Position numbers and translations under genes: made by a program
The notes under the pieces: model-generated
The model's input: only the letters and a program-made list of their open reading frames with translations
Database searches by the model: none
What the model was told of the DNA's origin: nothing
Assembly: GCA_000442125.1 (NCBI GenBank)
Contig: KE546975.1
Location: 124,001 to 188,000, forward strand
Direction: 5' to 3'
DNA: 64,000 nt
Source: Opeltia flavorubescens
Lineage: Eukaryota; Ascomycota; Lecanoromycetes; Teloschistales; Teloschistaceae
Part shown: positions 9,493-19,323 of the stretch, piece after piece
Position numbering within the stretch: position 1 is the stretch's first letter
How the letters are laid out: every line of letters begins with the position of its first letter

Positions 9493-10569
9493 ATGTCAGG
9501 CTTAAACACCACGACAGCAATCATAAACCCCTCAAACTACATCATCGACCACGAAGCCAGTCGCCTACGGAACCTTCTCATCTCCGAACGTAGAGCCCGC
9601 CATATCTTCGACGAACAATACCACATGGCTCTAGCTCTCGAAGTCGATGACCTTGAAATCAGCAACACCAAGATCTCGGAAACTCTGGAACTCCAAGCCC
9701 CTGAACAAAAACCAGAGAAAGAAAGCCCATATGTTCCCATCCGACTAAGAAACGCGATCAAATTAGCTGCGTCACTATCATCCCACCTCATCAAAATTTA
9801 TCAGCAATCTGTCAAGGATATCGAGCAACGAGATCAGCAGATCAAGGCCCTAGAAATGGAGCATCAAGCGGTCGCTGGTCGGAAAGAAGGTGTGATTTCA
9901 CTACAAGAGATGACCATCGCGCTAAATAGACAGAAAATCCAGGATCTTGAAGTGGAGAATCAATCCCTCAAACTCGATTCTAAACACAAAATCACTGACC
10001 TTCAACGCAGCCTCGCATCCAAGGAAGATGAGATCCACACCCTCGAAAAACGGGTTGGAAATCTTATGATGAGGAATATCACCATCGCGGCCACCAAGCC
10101 GACCGGCATCTCAAACCTCAATAACAATACTGATGACAACCCCAAAGCAGAAACATCCGCAGCAACCGCCGCACTAATCCAATTCTACACCTTCCTCCTC
10201 TCCTCCCGCGAAGAGACCATCCACTCTCTCCTCAAACAAAATAATCAGCTGCACCATCGCAACCACCTGCTTACTCAACAACTTTCAAACAAAAACAAAG
10301 CTCTCGCTGCGCTCGCAACGGATTACGGGGAGGAGATGGCAGGGGAGGTCAAGCTGAGGGGGGAGCTTGAGAGGGAGCTGGAAGAATTGAAAAAGGATAT
10401 GAGGGAGGGTGAGGAGAGGGGTGAGGAGTGGCAGCGTAGAGGTATTGAGGTCATGGGGAGTAGGGATGAGAGGATTGAAAGGCTTGAGGGGGAGGTTAGG
10501 GCTCTGGGGGAGAGGCTGGGGGAGAGGCTGGCGGAGGGGAAAGGGGAGGGGAATGAGGTGGTAGGGTAG
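9493..10569 (+). CDS. Coiled-coil protein of unknown function
   Basis: 358 residues from the ATG at 9493 (MSGLNTTTA); an in-frame ATG at 9478 would add five residues. Most of the protein is charged heptad-like helix, e.g. VKDIEQRDQQIKALEMEHQA, VENQSLKLDSKHKITDLQRS and the Glu/Arg-rich C-terminus (RGELERELEELKKDM, then RDERIERLEGEVRALGERL). A Thr/Asn-rich break (GISNLNNNTDDNPKAE) separates two coiled coils. No enzyme motif, signal peptide or membrane helix is seen. The last ~80 codons are G-rich in composition (GGGAG runs), unlike the A/C-rich first part. A structural or scaffold role is a guess. Confidence 0.7.
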   Translation: MSGLNTTTAIINPSNYIIDHEASRLRNLLISERRARHIFDEQYHMALALEVDDLEISNTKISETLELQAPEQKPEKESPYVPIRLRNAIKLAASLSSHLIKIYQQSVKDIEQRDQQIKALEMEHQAVAGRKEGVISLQEMTIALNRQKIQDLEVENQSLKLDSKHKITDLQRSLASKEDEIHTLEKRVGNLMMRNITIAATKPTGISNLNNNTDDNPKAETSAATAALIQFYTFLLSSREETIHSLLKQNNQLHHRNHLLTQQLSNKNKALAALATDYGEEMAGEVKLRGELERELEELKKDMREGEERGEEWQRRGIEVMGSRDERIERLEGEVRALGERLGERLAEGKGEGNEVVG

Positions 10570-11972
10570 TGAGACGATCGAGGAAATAGCAGAAAAAGGT
10601 GAGAAACATGGCTAAAAAAAATATCAAATCCTTTCTCGTCCTCTCTTGCAGTGCATGATTTTATTAAAGAATTTCAGGCTTCTTCCAAGAAAGAAATATC
10701 TAATTCATGTTCAATTTTCTCCCCGGTAACTAGCTTTTTGTATCTACTACGATTGGAGAGAAGAAAAACTACTGTGAACGATACCTTCCAATCTTTCTTT
10801 TCATAACCGAGACGCTGAATCTTCGGTTACTTTGCGGCTACCTCTAATCATGAATTATATTCCATAAGAGATCTCTATCCTTATCTCCCGATTCCAACCT
10901 TCTCAAAATCTTCCCCCCGTCTCTCTTCATTATATACCTAAATCGACATCTTCTCCATCCTCTCCTCCTCATAGACTGAGGAAAACAAACTTAAGGCACA
11001 ATATTGCCAACGATATAACTGCGTCTATTCTGCACAACACATACAGTCCCTCCTATATACTCTATTTTCCTCGATATATATTTAGAAAAGAGAGGGTGAA
11101 GCGTTTGGTAGATCTCTCAAGAGCGGAGAATCGGAATCATACAAAGAAGGGGGGATGGGATGGGTGGAGACTTTGGCGGGAATGGCAAGGAGAGAGAGGG
11201 GGGNNNNNNNNNNNNNNNNNNNNNNNNNNNNNNNNNNNGGGGGGGGGGCGATGGGAAAGTAGGATATACTTTGGGGAGGATGGAGGGAGTAAGGGGGTAT
11301 GTGGATGGGGAAAATGGATGTTAATGTCACAGGTGGGTGGAGTTATGGAGATATTTTGGTTCTTGTGCTTTTTGAAGAAAGTAGGCTCAGGCCTACCGTT
11401 GCAGCAGTCATGGATTGGACCGTGCCACTTAAAATCCCTTTGCGAGCAATTGCCATGTACAACATCTAGTCGACGCCTAAGCTCGGATACTGCATGGAGA
11501 GTGCGGTTACAGGAGCGCATATAACGCCCTTCTCGGCTCAAGGTCGTTGAAACATGCGGCTAGTAAGCAAGTCGGTAGTTTTCGAGGAGTCCATAGCAAT
11601 TGAGTCAAAGTTGGAGGGACGGTGGAATATCTTGATAACGGAATTGTACACATGATCAGGTCGGCAGCAAGCGAAGCTGTCGATCTGCCACGTGGGTAAA
11701 TGTACGAGATACACGAGATACTAGTCTCGATTGGAAATATAGTGGTGTTGATTGTACAATCAGATTGCCTGAATTGGATGCTCTGAAATCTCAGAGACAT
11801 AATTTTCGCAGTATCAGCATAGTCGGAATCTAGGCTGTGACCCGGTGTCAAGTATTTTCCAAGATCGATCTGTCAGCGGCGAATGATCTGACCCCGTGAA
11901 ATCTCCGCTCAACAGAACACCGACCAAATCCAAAAACCGCCACGCACTCCCTCACAGAACAGACCCCAAAAA
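10570..11972. other. Intergenic, AT/TC-rich, contains assembly gap
   Basis: 1.4 kb without a supported gene. A 114-codon frame on the minus strand (11507-11851) has no recognisable features. The N gap at 11204-11238 interrupts a purine-rich, G-run tract. Confidence 0.5.
11204..11238. other. Assembly gap (35 N) in a poly-G tract
   Basis: The N run is flanked by GGGGGG on the left and ten G on the right, so the break is at a homopolymer or G-rich microsatellite that sequencing did not resolve. Confidence 0.95.
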
Positions 11973-12668
11973 TCACCACAGCGCACAAAACCCCACCTCC
12001 CTAACATCCCCCGTCCTCACATTAACCTTAAACTGCCTCCCCTCACCCCCCTGCCCATCCGCCTCAAACCCCCCAAAACACCACCCCAACCCATTCCCCA
12101 GACTAGGATTATTCAACGTCACAACCCGATACCTCCCCCTTACCCCCCTCGCCTTCAACAACCCATCCGCCTGCTCAACACCCACAAGCCCAGAAACCGC
12201 CTGCCATGAAAACGGCACAAGCAGATTTCTATACCCAGCTTCGGGCTCTGGGGGCCACCACTGTTGCCAGTTATCTGGGTACTTATTCCTTACTTGGAAC
12301 TCGTGGGGGCGGATGTGGGTGGGGCGTTCACCGTAGCGGAAGAGGCACATGATGGAGTGGAAATCTTCGATGGTGGAGGAAGGTGTGGCGGCGGTGGTGT
12401 GGCCGGCGAGGATGTCGTCGAGGTGGTCGACGGCGAGGATGCAGGCGAGGAGGCTGGCTTTGCGGTGGCGGAGGTCGGGGGAGAGGGATAGGGTGCGGAT
12501 GAGGTTGCTGATGGCTTGATTGACGGGTGAAGGGTTTCGATTGGAGAATGGAGGATTGGTTGCTGATATTGGCGGATTACCTGGTAGCGTTAAGCTGAAC
12601 GGCGGATGAGATGGAGTAGCGCATAGAATAAATATGAAGAAGATGAAGTGGGGAGAAAAGATGTACAT
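11973..12668 (-). CDS. Predicted secreted protein of unknown function
   Basis: 231 residues in one exon. The N-terminus MYIFSPHFIFFIFILCATPS is a strong signal peptide, probably cut near residue 20-25. The mature part has few Cys (ACILAV, MCLF, GWCFG, GFCAL), suggesting one or two disulfides. Trp/Pro-rich motifs stand out (NWQQWWPPEPEAG, ending GFCALW). There is a helical section at SNLIRTLSLSPDLRHRKASL and no membrane helix apart from the signal. The frame runs to a TGA right after CALW. I do not recognise the family; a secreted effector-like or wall protein is possible but not shown. Confidence 0.6.
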   Translation of the reverse strand: MYIFSPHFIFFIFILCATPSHPPFSLTLPGNPPISATNPPFSNRNPSPVNQAISNLIRTLSLSPDLRHRKASLLACILAVDHLDDILAGHTTAATPSSTIEDFHSIMCLFRYGERPTHIRPHEFQVRNKYPDNWQQWWPPEPEAGYRNLLVPFSWQAVSGLVGVEQADGLLKARGVRGRYRVVTLNNPSLGNGLGWCFGGFEADGQGGEGRQFKVNVRTGDVREVGFCALW

Positions 12669-13425
12669 TGTTCATTATTTGAAAAGTTATCGCTGTAGTA
12701 CCTGTGAATCGGGCTTTGAGTAAACGGTAGACTGTACGCGATCTCAAATGTATGCTTCATCATACTCGTCGTCGGTGGATATTGTTGGATCGAAAAATGC
12801 GTATTGCGTGTTGTCGCGATTGCGCATGTCGCAGGTTTGTCCCAAGCGGTTGTAAAAAGACCAAATGACTAAGTGCAGGTGCATGAGTCGGAAGTGTTTG
12901 GCTCGACAGAAGAACCGGAATGCTGGGAATTCGTCACAACGACCAAAGGCTCGAAGGCTTTACAGATCACAAACCTGCCATTGCACCCCATAGATTGCCG
13001 CTACATGAAGATGTTTGATTCGGTGCAACGATGGCAGGCTTGTGGGAGGATAGAGATGGTCCGAAGTGTATAGAGCGATCATTGCTAATCCTCGAAGATG
13101 ACGAGCTGTGGGTACATGGATAGGGCGTTGATGACGAAATAGATCACCGAGGACATATAGTGTAGGAAGGTAGATGCATCTGGTATCATGTTTTTCAAAT
13201 GCCAAAGCTTCAAGCTTGCTTCAAACTTTAGATACAGTCCATAATGATTCAGCTAGCAAGCAACCAAAAGACAAACAGGCACACGCTCATCATATCATCA
13301 ATGCTCACAAACACGCCAGAAGTTCCATCAAGTAGCTTCAAGCAAGATCGGCTGTCAATGTTTCAATCCTTACCAGTAACGAACCCTTTCCATCTGTGAC
13401 CTTCGCCCCTTGATCTTCACCGCAC
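12669..13425. other. Intergenic, no gene seen
   Basis: Several short frames below 85 codons overlap each other with no recognisable motif. It includes the 5' side of the secreted-protein gene and the 3' side of the ubiquitin-domain gene. Confidence 0.5.
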
Positions 13426-14973
13426 CTAGAACTTCGCATGGTTGAATCGTCTCAACTCCTCTTTCATGACACCTATCGGCTTGAAGCTGCATGGCGTACC
13501 ATCTTGGTTGAGCAAGACGACTGGGGTATCAACCACTGACTCGTCAACTTCGATTTGCTCTTCCTCCTTCTTGATCATCTCTCCATCATCTCCCACTTCA
13601 CGTTTCCTCTTCTTATCTAGCTTCTCTTTATCTATCGTGACGACTGATTTGATTCCGTCAAATTTGCCTTCCACTTTCGATTTCTCGTTGTAGATATCGA
13701 AAAAGGGAAGTCCCTGATTGGCATATGTCTGTGCAGAGATCGGTGTATCTGGCGGAGGTATACCTGTGACTGTTTGGAAAAGATGCGAATTGAGGATTTG
13801 CACGTTGAAGGAGATGGCTTGGTCGATGTTCCATGTTGATTCGGGGTACCAATCCTCAAGGACACACTGCTTGATCAGCCCACCAGGCGCAATCCCGAGT
13901 TCTGCTTTATTGGGATCTGGGCCGCCGCCCCCTCCACGAAGTCGCTGAACAAGGTGGAGTGTGGAACCCTGTGTATCGATTAGCTGTATACCACACCTAG
14001 TCGCGATGACTTACGTCCTTGATGTCGTAGTAAGCTAAACTTCGACCTAGAAGACACCGCTTCGTCAGTATAGAGCAGACACGATGGTTCGTAATTTACC
14101 ATCTTCTAAATGTATTCCCGCATAGACGATACGCTGTTGGTCTGGAGGAAAGCCCTCTTTGTGATGAATGTGAGCTTTAACAATGTCAATCGAACTGCTT
14201 GGTTTGAGTTCCGAGAGTACAACGGTCTTCCCTGTGAGCGTTTTCACGTAGATTGTGAAAGCGCCTTGCGGTCGGGAGGTTTCGCGCGGTTTTATTGAAG
14301 GAACCACCACAAACTGTAGGCCACCAGTGACTTCTTGGCCTGTGATCTGAGCTTCGACTGAATAACCTGCTCCTTGGGGCATTGCAACGAACTGCCGGAC
14401 AGAACCAGTCGTGGTAGCGATACCATCAAGCCAGAGCTGTCTTGGTATGACCATGTAGTCTTGAATGGACTCTTGCTTGGCCATCTTGGTCAGACGACGC
14501 AACATTGTGGCCGGGTTGTCTCCAATCGGTTCTGCAGAGATAGCATTCACCCCACCGACAAAGACCTGGATCGCGAAGGGCTTTCCAGAGCTAAAGCTGA
14601 TCCACATTGCTTCACGCTCTGGTAATGGTAAGCCAAGTGACATGAAAGAACAATGTAGCTGGCTGACCCACGGTACATCGGAAAGAACAAGCCACCCTTC
14701 ATAGCCATATCGGCTGGCAGGAGTATCCTGAAAATGAGCGACACAGTAGAGGGGGAAGATGCCCAGGCTTGGAGGTAATCGATTGCGAGCTCCGTTATCC
14801 GGCACACGAACCGTACGTCGGAAAGTGATATCAACAAAGCCATGATCACAACTAGAAATGTGAATGGTATCGTTCATCGTGCGGTATTCATCGCTCTTCG
14901 TGAGAATGGCTGTCAGAGGAACAACTCCATTGTTCGTTACGTCGCCAGTGCTGGTGCTGCTCTCAGATTTCAT
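13426..14973 (-). CDS. Protein with an internal ubiquitin domain
   Basis: Three exons on the minus strand (14973-14100, 14046-14015, 13968-13426) give 482 residues. Both introns lie inside the ubiquitin copy and rebuild it exactly. Residues ~1-230 form a conserved fungal module of unknown role, with [17 protein letters not shown] and [20 protein letters not shown]. Residues ~238-314 are ubiquitin-like from [13 protein letters not shown] to [12 protein letters not shown]; about 47 of 76 positions match ubiquitin by hand count. Leu8, Val70, Lys6, Lys11, Lys27 and Lys33 are kept, while Lys29 and Lys48 are not. RGG is followed by GGG and ~165 residues, so the ubiquitin could be a fixed domain or a cleavable unit. 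The C-terminal part has a KKRKREV basic patch, a possible nuclear signal, and ends RRFNHAKF. Function unknown. Confidence 0.82.
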
Positions 14974-16018
14974 TGTCGGAGCAAGGTAGAGTTCGGTAGG
15001 CGTGATGTCGACTGCAGCGTGAACTGGCTTGAAGGTGAATTATGAAATGCAGATTGATGTATGGTTAAGAAGATCTTGAGTGAGGTCAGACCGCGACCTG
15101 AGGCGTTGTGAATGAGGGTAGAATCAATAACAAGGTATGTGTAAGGTTTATGAATGGATAGTCCAAAGTGAGCTGATCAATGACCTTTGTGCTTGGGACC
15201 AATGAAGGAGAAACAGTGGTGAGGCTGGCAAGAAGAGTTCGTGTGTTTGCTTTTGTCAGTCTCATTGATGTAGCTGTGATGAATGCATGCAGCGCGGCAG
15301 GCGCTTGACGGCAACGTACTGCAGCTAGAAACTCGAGATGTCGAGGTATCGAGAAGTAGAGTATGGAAATTTCTAAAGGCTTCTTTTCCCATCTCAGCCT
15401 TTGATTTTTATCCTCATGCAGAAGTAGACCTTTCTGTACAGCCCCAAAGTCTAGGTCTGGATATAGATACCTCGATTACGCTTACAAGAAGTCCGCTTCC
15501 ATTATCATTATTTCAAAGATGTCTTTACGTGCCCTGACTTGTTCTTGTAAACATCTGGCAAGGTTCACCCTTTACCAAACAGTATATGTTTGGATCCACG
15601 GATATACTGCCGCCTCCAAGTCCAAAGCATTAATAGTTGAGAAGAGAAACTGTAAAGGATGGACATCCACCGGTGATCTTGATATTTGAGAAGATTTGGC
15701 CTATCCCTACAAAACACAATGGCCCGAGGATGTTGACATGCGGCGGCACAAAGTCGAGTTTGTTGACTCGATGATGGTCGCGTTTAAAGTGCCATCAGGT
15801 TCCTAGCAATCATGTGTTTGGGGCGTGTTGGTAGTCCGCAATCGCTTAACTATATACAGCCATCACGCATACAATGGACTACAGTCATGCTTTCAAAGTA
15901 CTTAGACTCAATGTGCCTATCTTGAGAAACCCTCTGTGTCTAAGATCAGCCTCTGATGAATGGACTGTCGATATATCGACTTCGCTCGCCACAGTGAACC
16001 ATTCTGAGACACAAAAGT
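14974..16018. other. Intergenic, no gene seen
   Basis: About 1 kb between the start of the ubiquitin-domain gene and the 3' end of the SIMPL gene. A few short frames (to 84 codons) lack recognisable features. Confidence 0.5.
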
Positions 16019-16699
16019 TCATTCGGCCTGGAACTTGACTTCAATCTCTGTTCGATACCTAACATCCTCCGGCTCAAGTGCCATCCCATCAACTTGTTGC
16101 TTTGAAAAGTTACTGGATCTACGTGGAGCCTGTTGCAAGGTACGAGTGCCTAATCGAGAGCCTTTGTCGGTCACTTCGATTGCAACTGGAATCTTTCCAA
16201 GAACGGCTGTATAGTCTTTTGCTTTTTCGATCGCATCCTCCAGTGCGGCTTTCCGAGACTCGGCACCGAGACTCTTGATCGTCTCTGCAGTCAAGCGCCA
16301 CTCCGTGTTGTCCACTTGAACGTACGGCATCCGGAAAAGCATGCTGGTAATCTCGCCGAGTTTGGAGAAATCACGAAAGATAGCCTCGAACTTGGTGCTT
16401 GCCGAGTACTCGCGGTCGAGTTCCTTACCATTGTCATCGCGAGGTATGAAGGAATTGGTATTGAAACCGCTCATAGAAAATTGCGTAACAGGTGCATCAG
16501 CCTGGGCGAGACCTTCGGCATTCTTAGGAGCAAGTCCTTTGAGGATGTTGCGCAATTCATTGCAAGTTTCGGTCACGTTTTGGGAAATAGTCTCTTGAGA
16601 TGCTCCTGTAGATGTGACGGTGGCTTTCAAGACACCTCTCTCGGCCACACGGTTGATGGTAGACTCTCCAACGAGGTGAATGGTCAGCGGAGGAGCCAT
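16019..16699 (-). CDS. SIMPL-domain (DUF541) protein
   Basis: 226 residues in one exon, beginning MAPPLTIHLVGESTINRVAERG. The pattern of a short strand, then a G-E-x-x-x-x-x-x-P/A-x-x-A start, then the long helix QETISQNVTETCNELRNIL is typical of SIMPL/DUF541 proteins. The internal helix SRKAALEDAIEKAKDYTAVLG, where a second strand-helix unit packs, is the most conserved part of the family. In bacteria such proteins form oligomeric rings in the cell envelope; the fungal members have no signal peptide here and are uncharacterised. It is divergent from the HAD hydrolase with 284 bases between. Confidence 0.8.
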   Translation of the reverse strand: MAPPLTIHLVGESTINRVAERGVLKATVTSTGASQETISQNVTETCNELRNILKGLAPKNAEGLAQADAPVTQFSMSGFNTNSFIPRDDNGKELDREYSASTKFEAIFRDFSKLGEITSMLFRMPYVQVDNTEWRLTAETIKSLGAESRKAALEDAIEKAKDYTAVLGKIPVAIEVTDKGSRLGTRTLQQAPRRSSNFSKQQVDGMALEPEDVRYRTEIEVKFQAE

Positions 16700-16778
16700 G
16701 TCAATAGATTCGATGGATCAGAGTAGATCCTTGGGACGGCATGACTAATATATACCCCATGAAGCTGTGTGGTCGAAA

Positions 16779-16786
16779 TGACGTCA
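16779..16786. promoter_or_regulatory. Perfect TGACGTCA palindrome (CRE/bZIP-type site)
   Basis: An exact 8-base palindrome in the 284-base divergent promoter between the SIMPL gene and the HAD hydrolase. It matches the consensus bound by ATF/CREB-type bZIP factors, which in fungi mediate stress responses. Position supports function, but the same octamer also occurs in an intron at 31088-31095, so chance cannot be excluded. Confidence 0.45.
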
Positions 16787-16983
16787 TAGCAAGCCCTCAG
16801 ACTGCTGCCTACTGGTGCCCTGGATAGACAAGTCGATACAACGAATTTCGAGGATCAGTCGGTCACCGCACCGAGATCAGGAAGGAACTGACCAGCCAAT
16901 AGCAGAATACAGTGGTAATAGCAAGCAATTAGAACGCAATCGACATTAGGCTAAGGCCGTCATCCCAATAGAAGATACTAGCC

Positions 16984-17691
16984 ATGGGCAACACGAAGAT
17001 CAAAGCAGTCTTCTTTGACTTCATGGGTACATGCCTTGACTGGCACAGCGGAATCATTGAAGTCCTACCGCAGTCAATCAGCAAGAGCAAAAGATCCGAC
17101 CTTGCGCTCGAATGGCGTCATGATTATTTTGATGCCAATGCTGCCCGTTCAGCTGCCAACGAGTCTCCCGAAAACATCGATGTCACCCTTCGGAAGACTC
17201 TGGAGTCTCTACTTGAGAGGTACCCACAGTATAAACCCTACTTTGATGAATCTACCAAGCACAAATGCGTGGTTGCCTGGCACTCAATGGCGGCCTGGCC
17301 CGACGTTCCTCCAGCCGTCCAGCAACTACAGGCCGGAGGATACGAGGTTTTCGTCTTCGCAAACGGTACCACACGATTGCAGCTCGACCTATGTCGATCT
17401 TCTGGTTTGCGTTTCAATATGCTGTTCTCGAGTGAATTGTTGGGAGTGTACAAGCCTGCGCCAGAGAGCTATCGGAAGGTATTGGACCTCGTCAGCGTCA
17501 AACCTGAGGAGTCTGTCCAGGTTGCCGCACATGCATATGATACTCGCGGTGCGAAAACTGCTGGGATGAAGACGGTGTACATACACAGGTGGACTGATGA
17601 TATCCGGGAAGACATGCAAGTCGTCGAACAGGAAAATGATTACTTTCTTGAAGACATGACGAAGCTTGTGGAGGTCATTGGTGGCATTTGA
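16984..17691 (+). CDS. Haloacid dehalogenase-like hydrolase (type II)
   Basis: 235 residues in one exon. Motif I is FFDFMGTCLDW with nucleophile Asp12. The helical cap (RHDYFDANAARSA) is followed by motif II FANGTTR, where the usual Ser/Thr is Ala. Motif III Lys lies in GVYKPAPESY, and motif IV reads VAAHAYDTRGAKTAGM, the typical H-A-x-D-x-x-G-A of L-2-haloacid dehalogenases. Substrate in fungi is usually unknown; phosphatase or dehalogenase activity is possible. The Ser/Thr-to-Ala change in motif II may affect the leaving group or phosphate contact. It is divergent from the SIMPL gene. Confidence 0.88.
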   Translation: MGNTKIKAVFFDFMGTCLDWHSGIIEVLPQSISKSKRSDLALEWRHDYFDANAARSAANESPENIDVTLRKTLESLLERYPQYKPYFDESTKHKCVVAWHSMAAWPDVPPAVQQLQAGGYEVFVFANGTTRLQLDLCRSSGLRFNMLFSSELLGVYKPAPESYRKVLDLVSVKPEESVQVAAHAYDTRGAKTAGMKTVYIHRWTDDIREDMQVVEQENDYFLEDMTKLVEVIGGI

Positions 17692-18063
17692 ACTTGACAT
17701 TGCTATTATGCACATAAAAACGAAGACTCGATCATTCTGGCGTATAGTCACGTGTGAATCTTTGCCTCTTTGGGGATTTCTCTACGCTGGGTCAGAAAAT
17801 CAAATGCTGGACTTGGTATTAAAAGCCTTAAATGCTCTCAAACTCATATACACATTTTCCTTTCCCATTCTATAAGTCCTCTTCATCAACTCACTCCTCT
17901 TTTCCTTCCATACATTCCACGCTCGTTTCTCATCTTTGCAGTAAGTCTCGTAATCGACACCTCGAAACTCATTCCCTACGAGTTCAGAGATCATCAACAG
18001 CTACTTGTGCCTCAATCCCACAATCAGACTTCGTTCCGTTTGCACAATTCTCCTTGAGCAAGC
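17692..18063. other. Intergenic and leader of F-box gene, with candidate leader intron 17941-18000
   Basis: The sequence 17941-18000 begins GTAAGT and ends CAACAG (60 bases), lying just before the ATG at 18064. It is a good candidate for an intron in the 5' leader. The rest has no supported ORF. Confidence 0.35.
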
Positions 18064-19323
18064 ATGACTTTCGGGTTTGGACATTCGCTTCGCCGGGCAT
18101 TGCATATACACGACACGCACGTTGATATTAACTCTCAGTCATCAGAAGAATGCTCATCGGGCGAACTTAAGTTACCTGCATTCCCTAATGCCCATCAGCC
18201 ACTTACAGATTGTCCCAATGACGACGTACCTGACACACCTTTTAGAGTAGTCGAATCACCTAAGCAACATACTCCGGATTTGCTTTCATTACCTGCCGAA
18301 CTCCTACTACATGTTGTCAGTTTTCTGCCTGATAGCAGTGCTATCGCTTTTGGTCAGTCTTGCCGGCAATTCCGATACACGGTTCCAATGCATGTTGAAG
18401 ATCTCTTTGATCGATTCTACTCGCTAGGAGTAGATCTAGAACGTTTCTACGAACGGAGCGCATTCAAGGAAATCATCCGAAGGTCACGTTCGAATGATGG
18501 ACTAAAGGTTGCAGCACTAACACAGCGTCGACACTATTACTGTACTGCGTGCATGACAACGCATGGACTCGAGGAATTCTCGATATCAAATTTGAGGGCT
18601 CCGCCCAATGAGAGACGCTGCCTCAAAGCTGAAGGAGTACTTTGGTACTGTCCTCACCAAATATGGTCCTACAACGAAGCTATTAGCCAAGCTAAGGATT
18701 GCAACGAACTGTATCCTCACAGCCAGCTGAAGTCAAACCACTACGGGTTGTGCGCCTGTAAGCAATATTTCTACACCAACATCTTTGGCCTAGGCTTACG
18801 CGCCTTTCCGATCGACGTGTTTACGTCTCGAGCCCAGATCACGTGGAATGCCGTGTACGAACGGTTCCATAATAATAATCGGCGAATATGTCCCCATTCG
18901 GCCGTTAGGGATACTTACGCCATGATGTGGTTTCAGGAGGACGACTGTTGTCAGACCTTCGATGCGACTGGACCTAAATGTTCCTGCTGGCGTTGCAGCC
19001 CAGTGCATCCAGCTGATACGAGCGATCTTTCTTATTGCCGGAGATGCTGGACAAAGGTGTGGTTAAAGCAGCTACGAAATGCAGACGGCACAATTACGCT
19101 GTACCTGGTCATTGGCCAGAAAATCAATGCCAAGGACTTGTCAGCTGAAAATTCTAGACATTGGAAGCTGTACCTGTCTTTGTCCTCGGAACTCAAAGGG
19201 TTGAAGAAAGAATGGGATGATTATCCGATTTGTTGTATTCAAGACCCTAAATTGAAGGAGCAGGTACTTTCACCAAGCAATAATCCGTTCTTAGCTTGGG
19301 AAGCTGTCGATTGGAGAGATTGA
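18064..19323 (+). CDS. F-box protein with Cys-rich region
   Basis: 419 residues in one exon. The F-box is at residues ~75-115 (LLSLPAELLLHVVSFLP, then SCRQFRY), which in fungi binds Skp1 within SCF ubiquitin ligases. After it come Cys-containing segments: YYCTACMTTHGLEEFS, YGLCACKQYFY, CSCWRCSPVH and SYCRRCWTKVW, paired as CxxC units that could bind zinc. This layout recurs in fungal F-box proteins whose substrates are unknown. The start ATG follows a candidate leader intron; a downstream Met would lose little. No leucine-rich repeats are visible. Confidence 0.8.
   Translation: MTFGFGHSLRRALHIHDTHVDINSQSSEECSSGELKLPAFPNAHQPLTDCPNDDVPDTPFRVVESPKQHTPDLLSLPAELLLHVVSFLPDSSAIAFGQSCRQFRYTVPMHVEDLFDRFYSLGVDLERFYERSAFKEIIRRSRSNDGLKVAALTQRRHYYCTACMTTHGLEEFSISNLRAPPNERRCLKAEGVLWYCPHQIWSYNEAISQAKDCNELYPHSQLKSNHYGLCACKQYFYTNIFGLGLRAFPIDVFTSRAQITWNAVYERFHNNNRRICPHSAVRDTYAMMWFQEDDCCQTFDATGPKCSCWRCSPVHPADTSDLSYCRRCWTKVWLKQLRNADGTITLYLVIGQKINAKDLSAENSRHWKLYLSLSSELKGLKKEWDDYPICCIQDPKLKEQVLSPSNNPFLAWEAVDWRD

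Noticed and set aside
11507-11851. 114-codon minus frame
   Set aside because: No motif, signal peptide or context; composition like the surrounding spacer.
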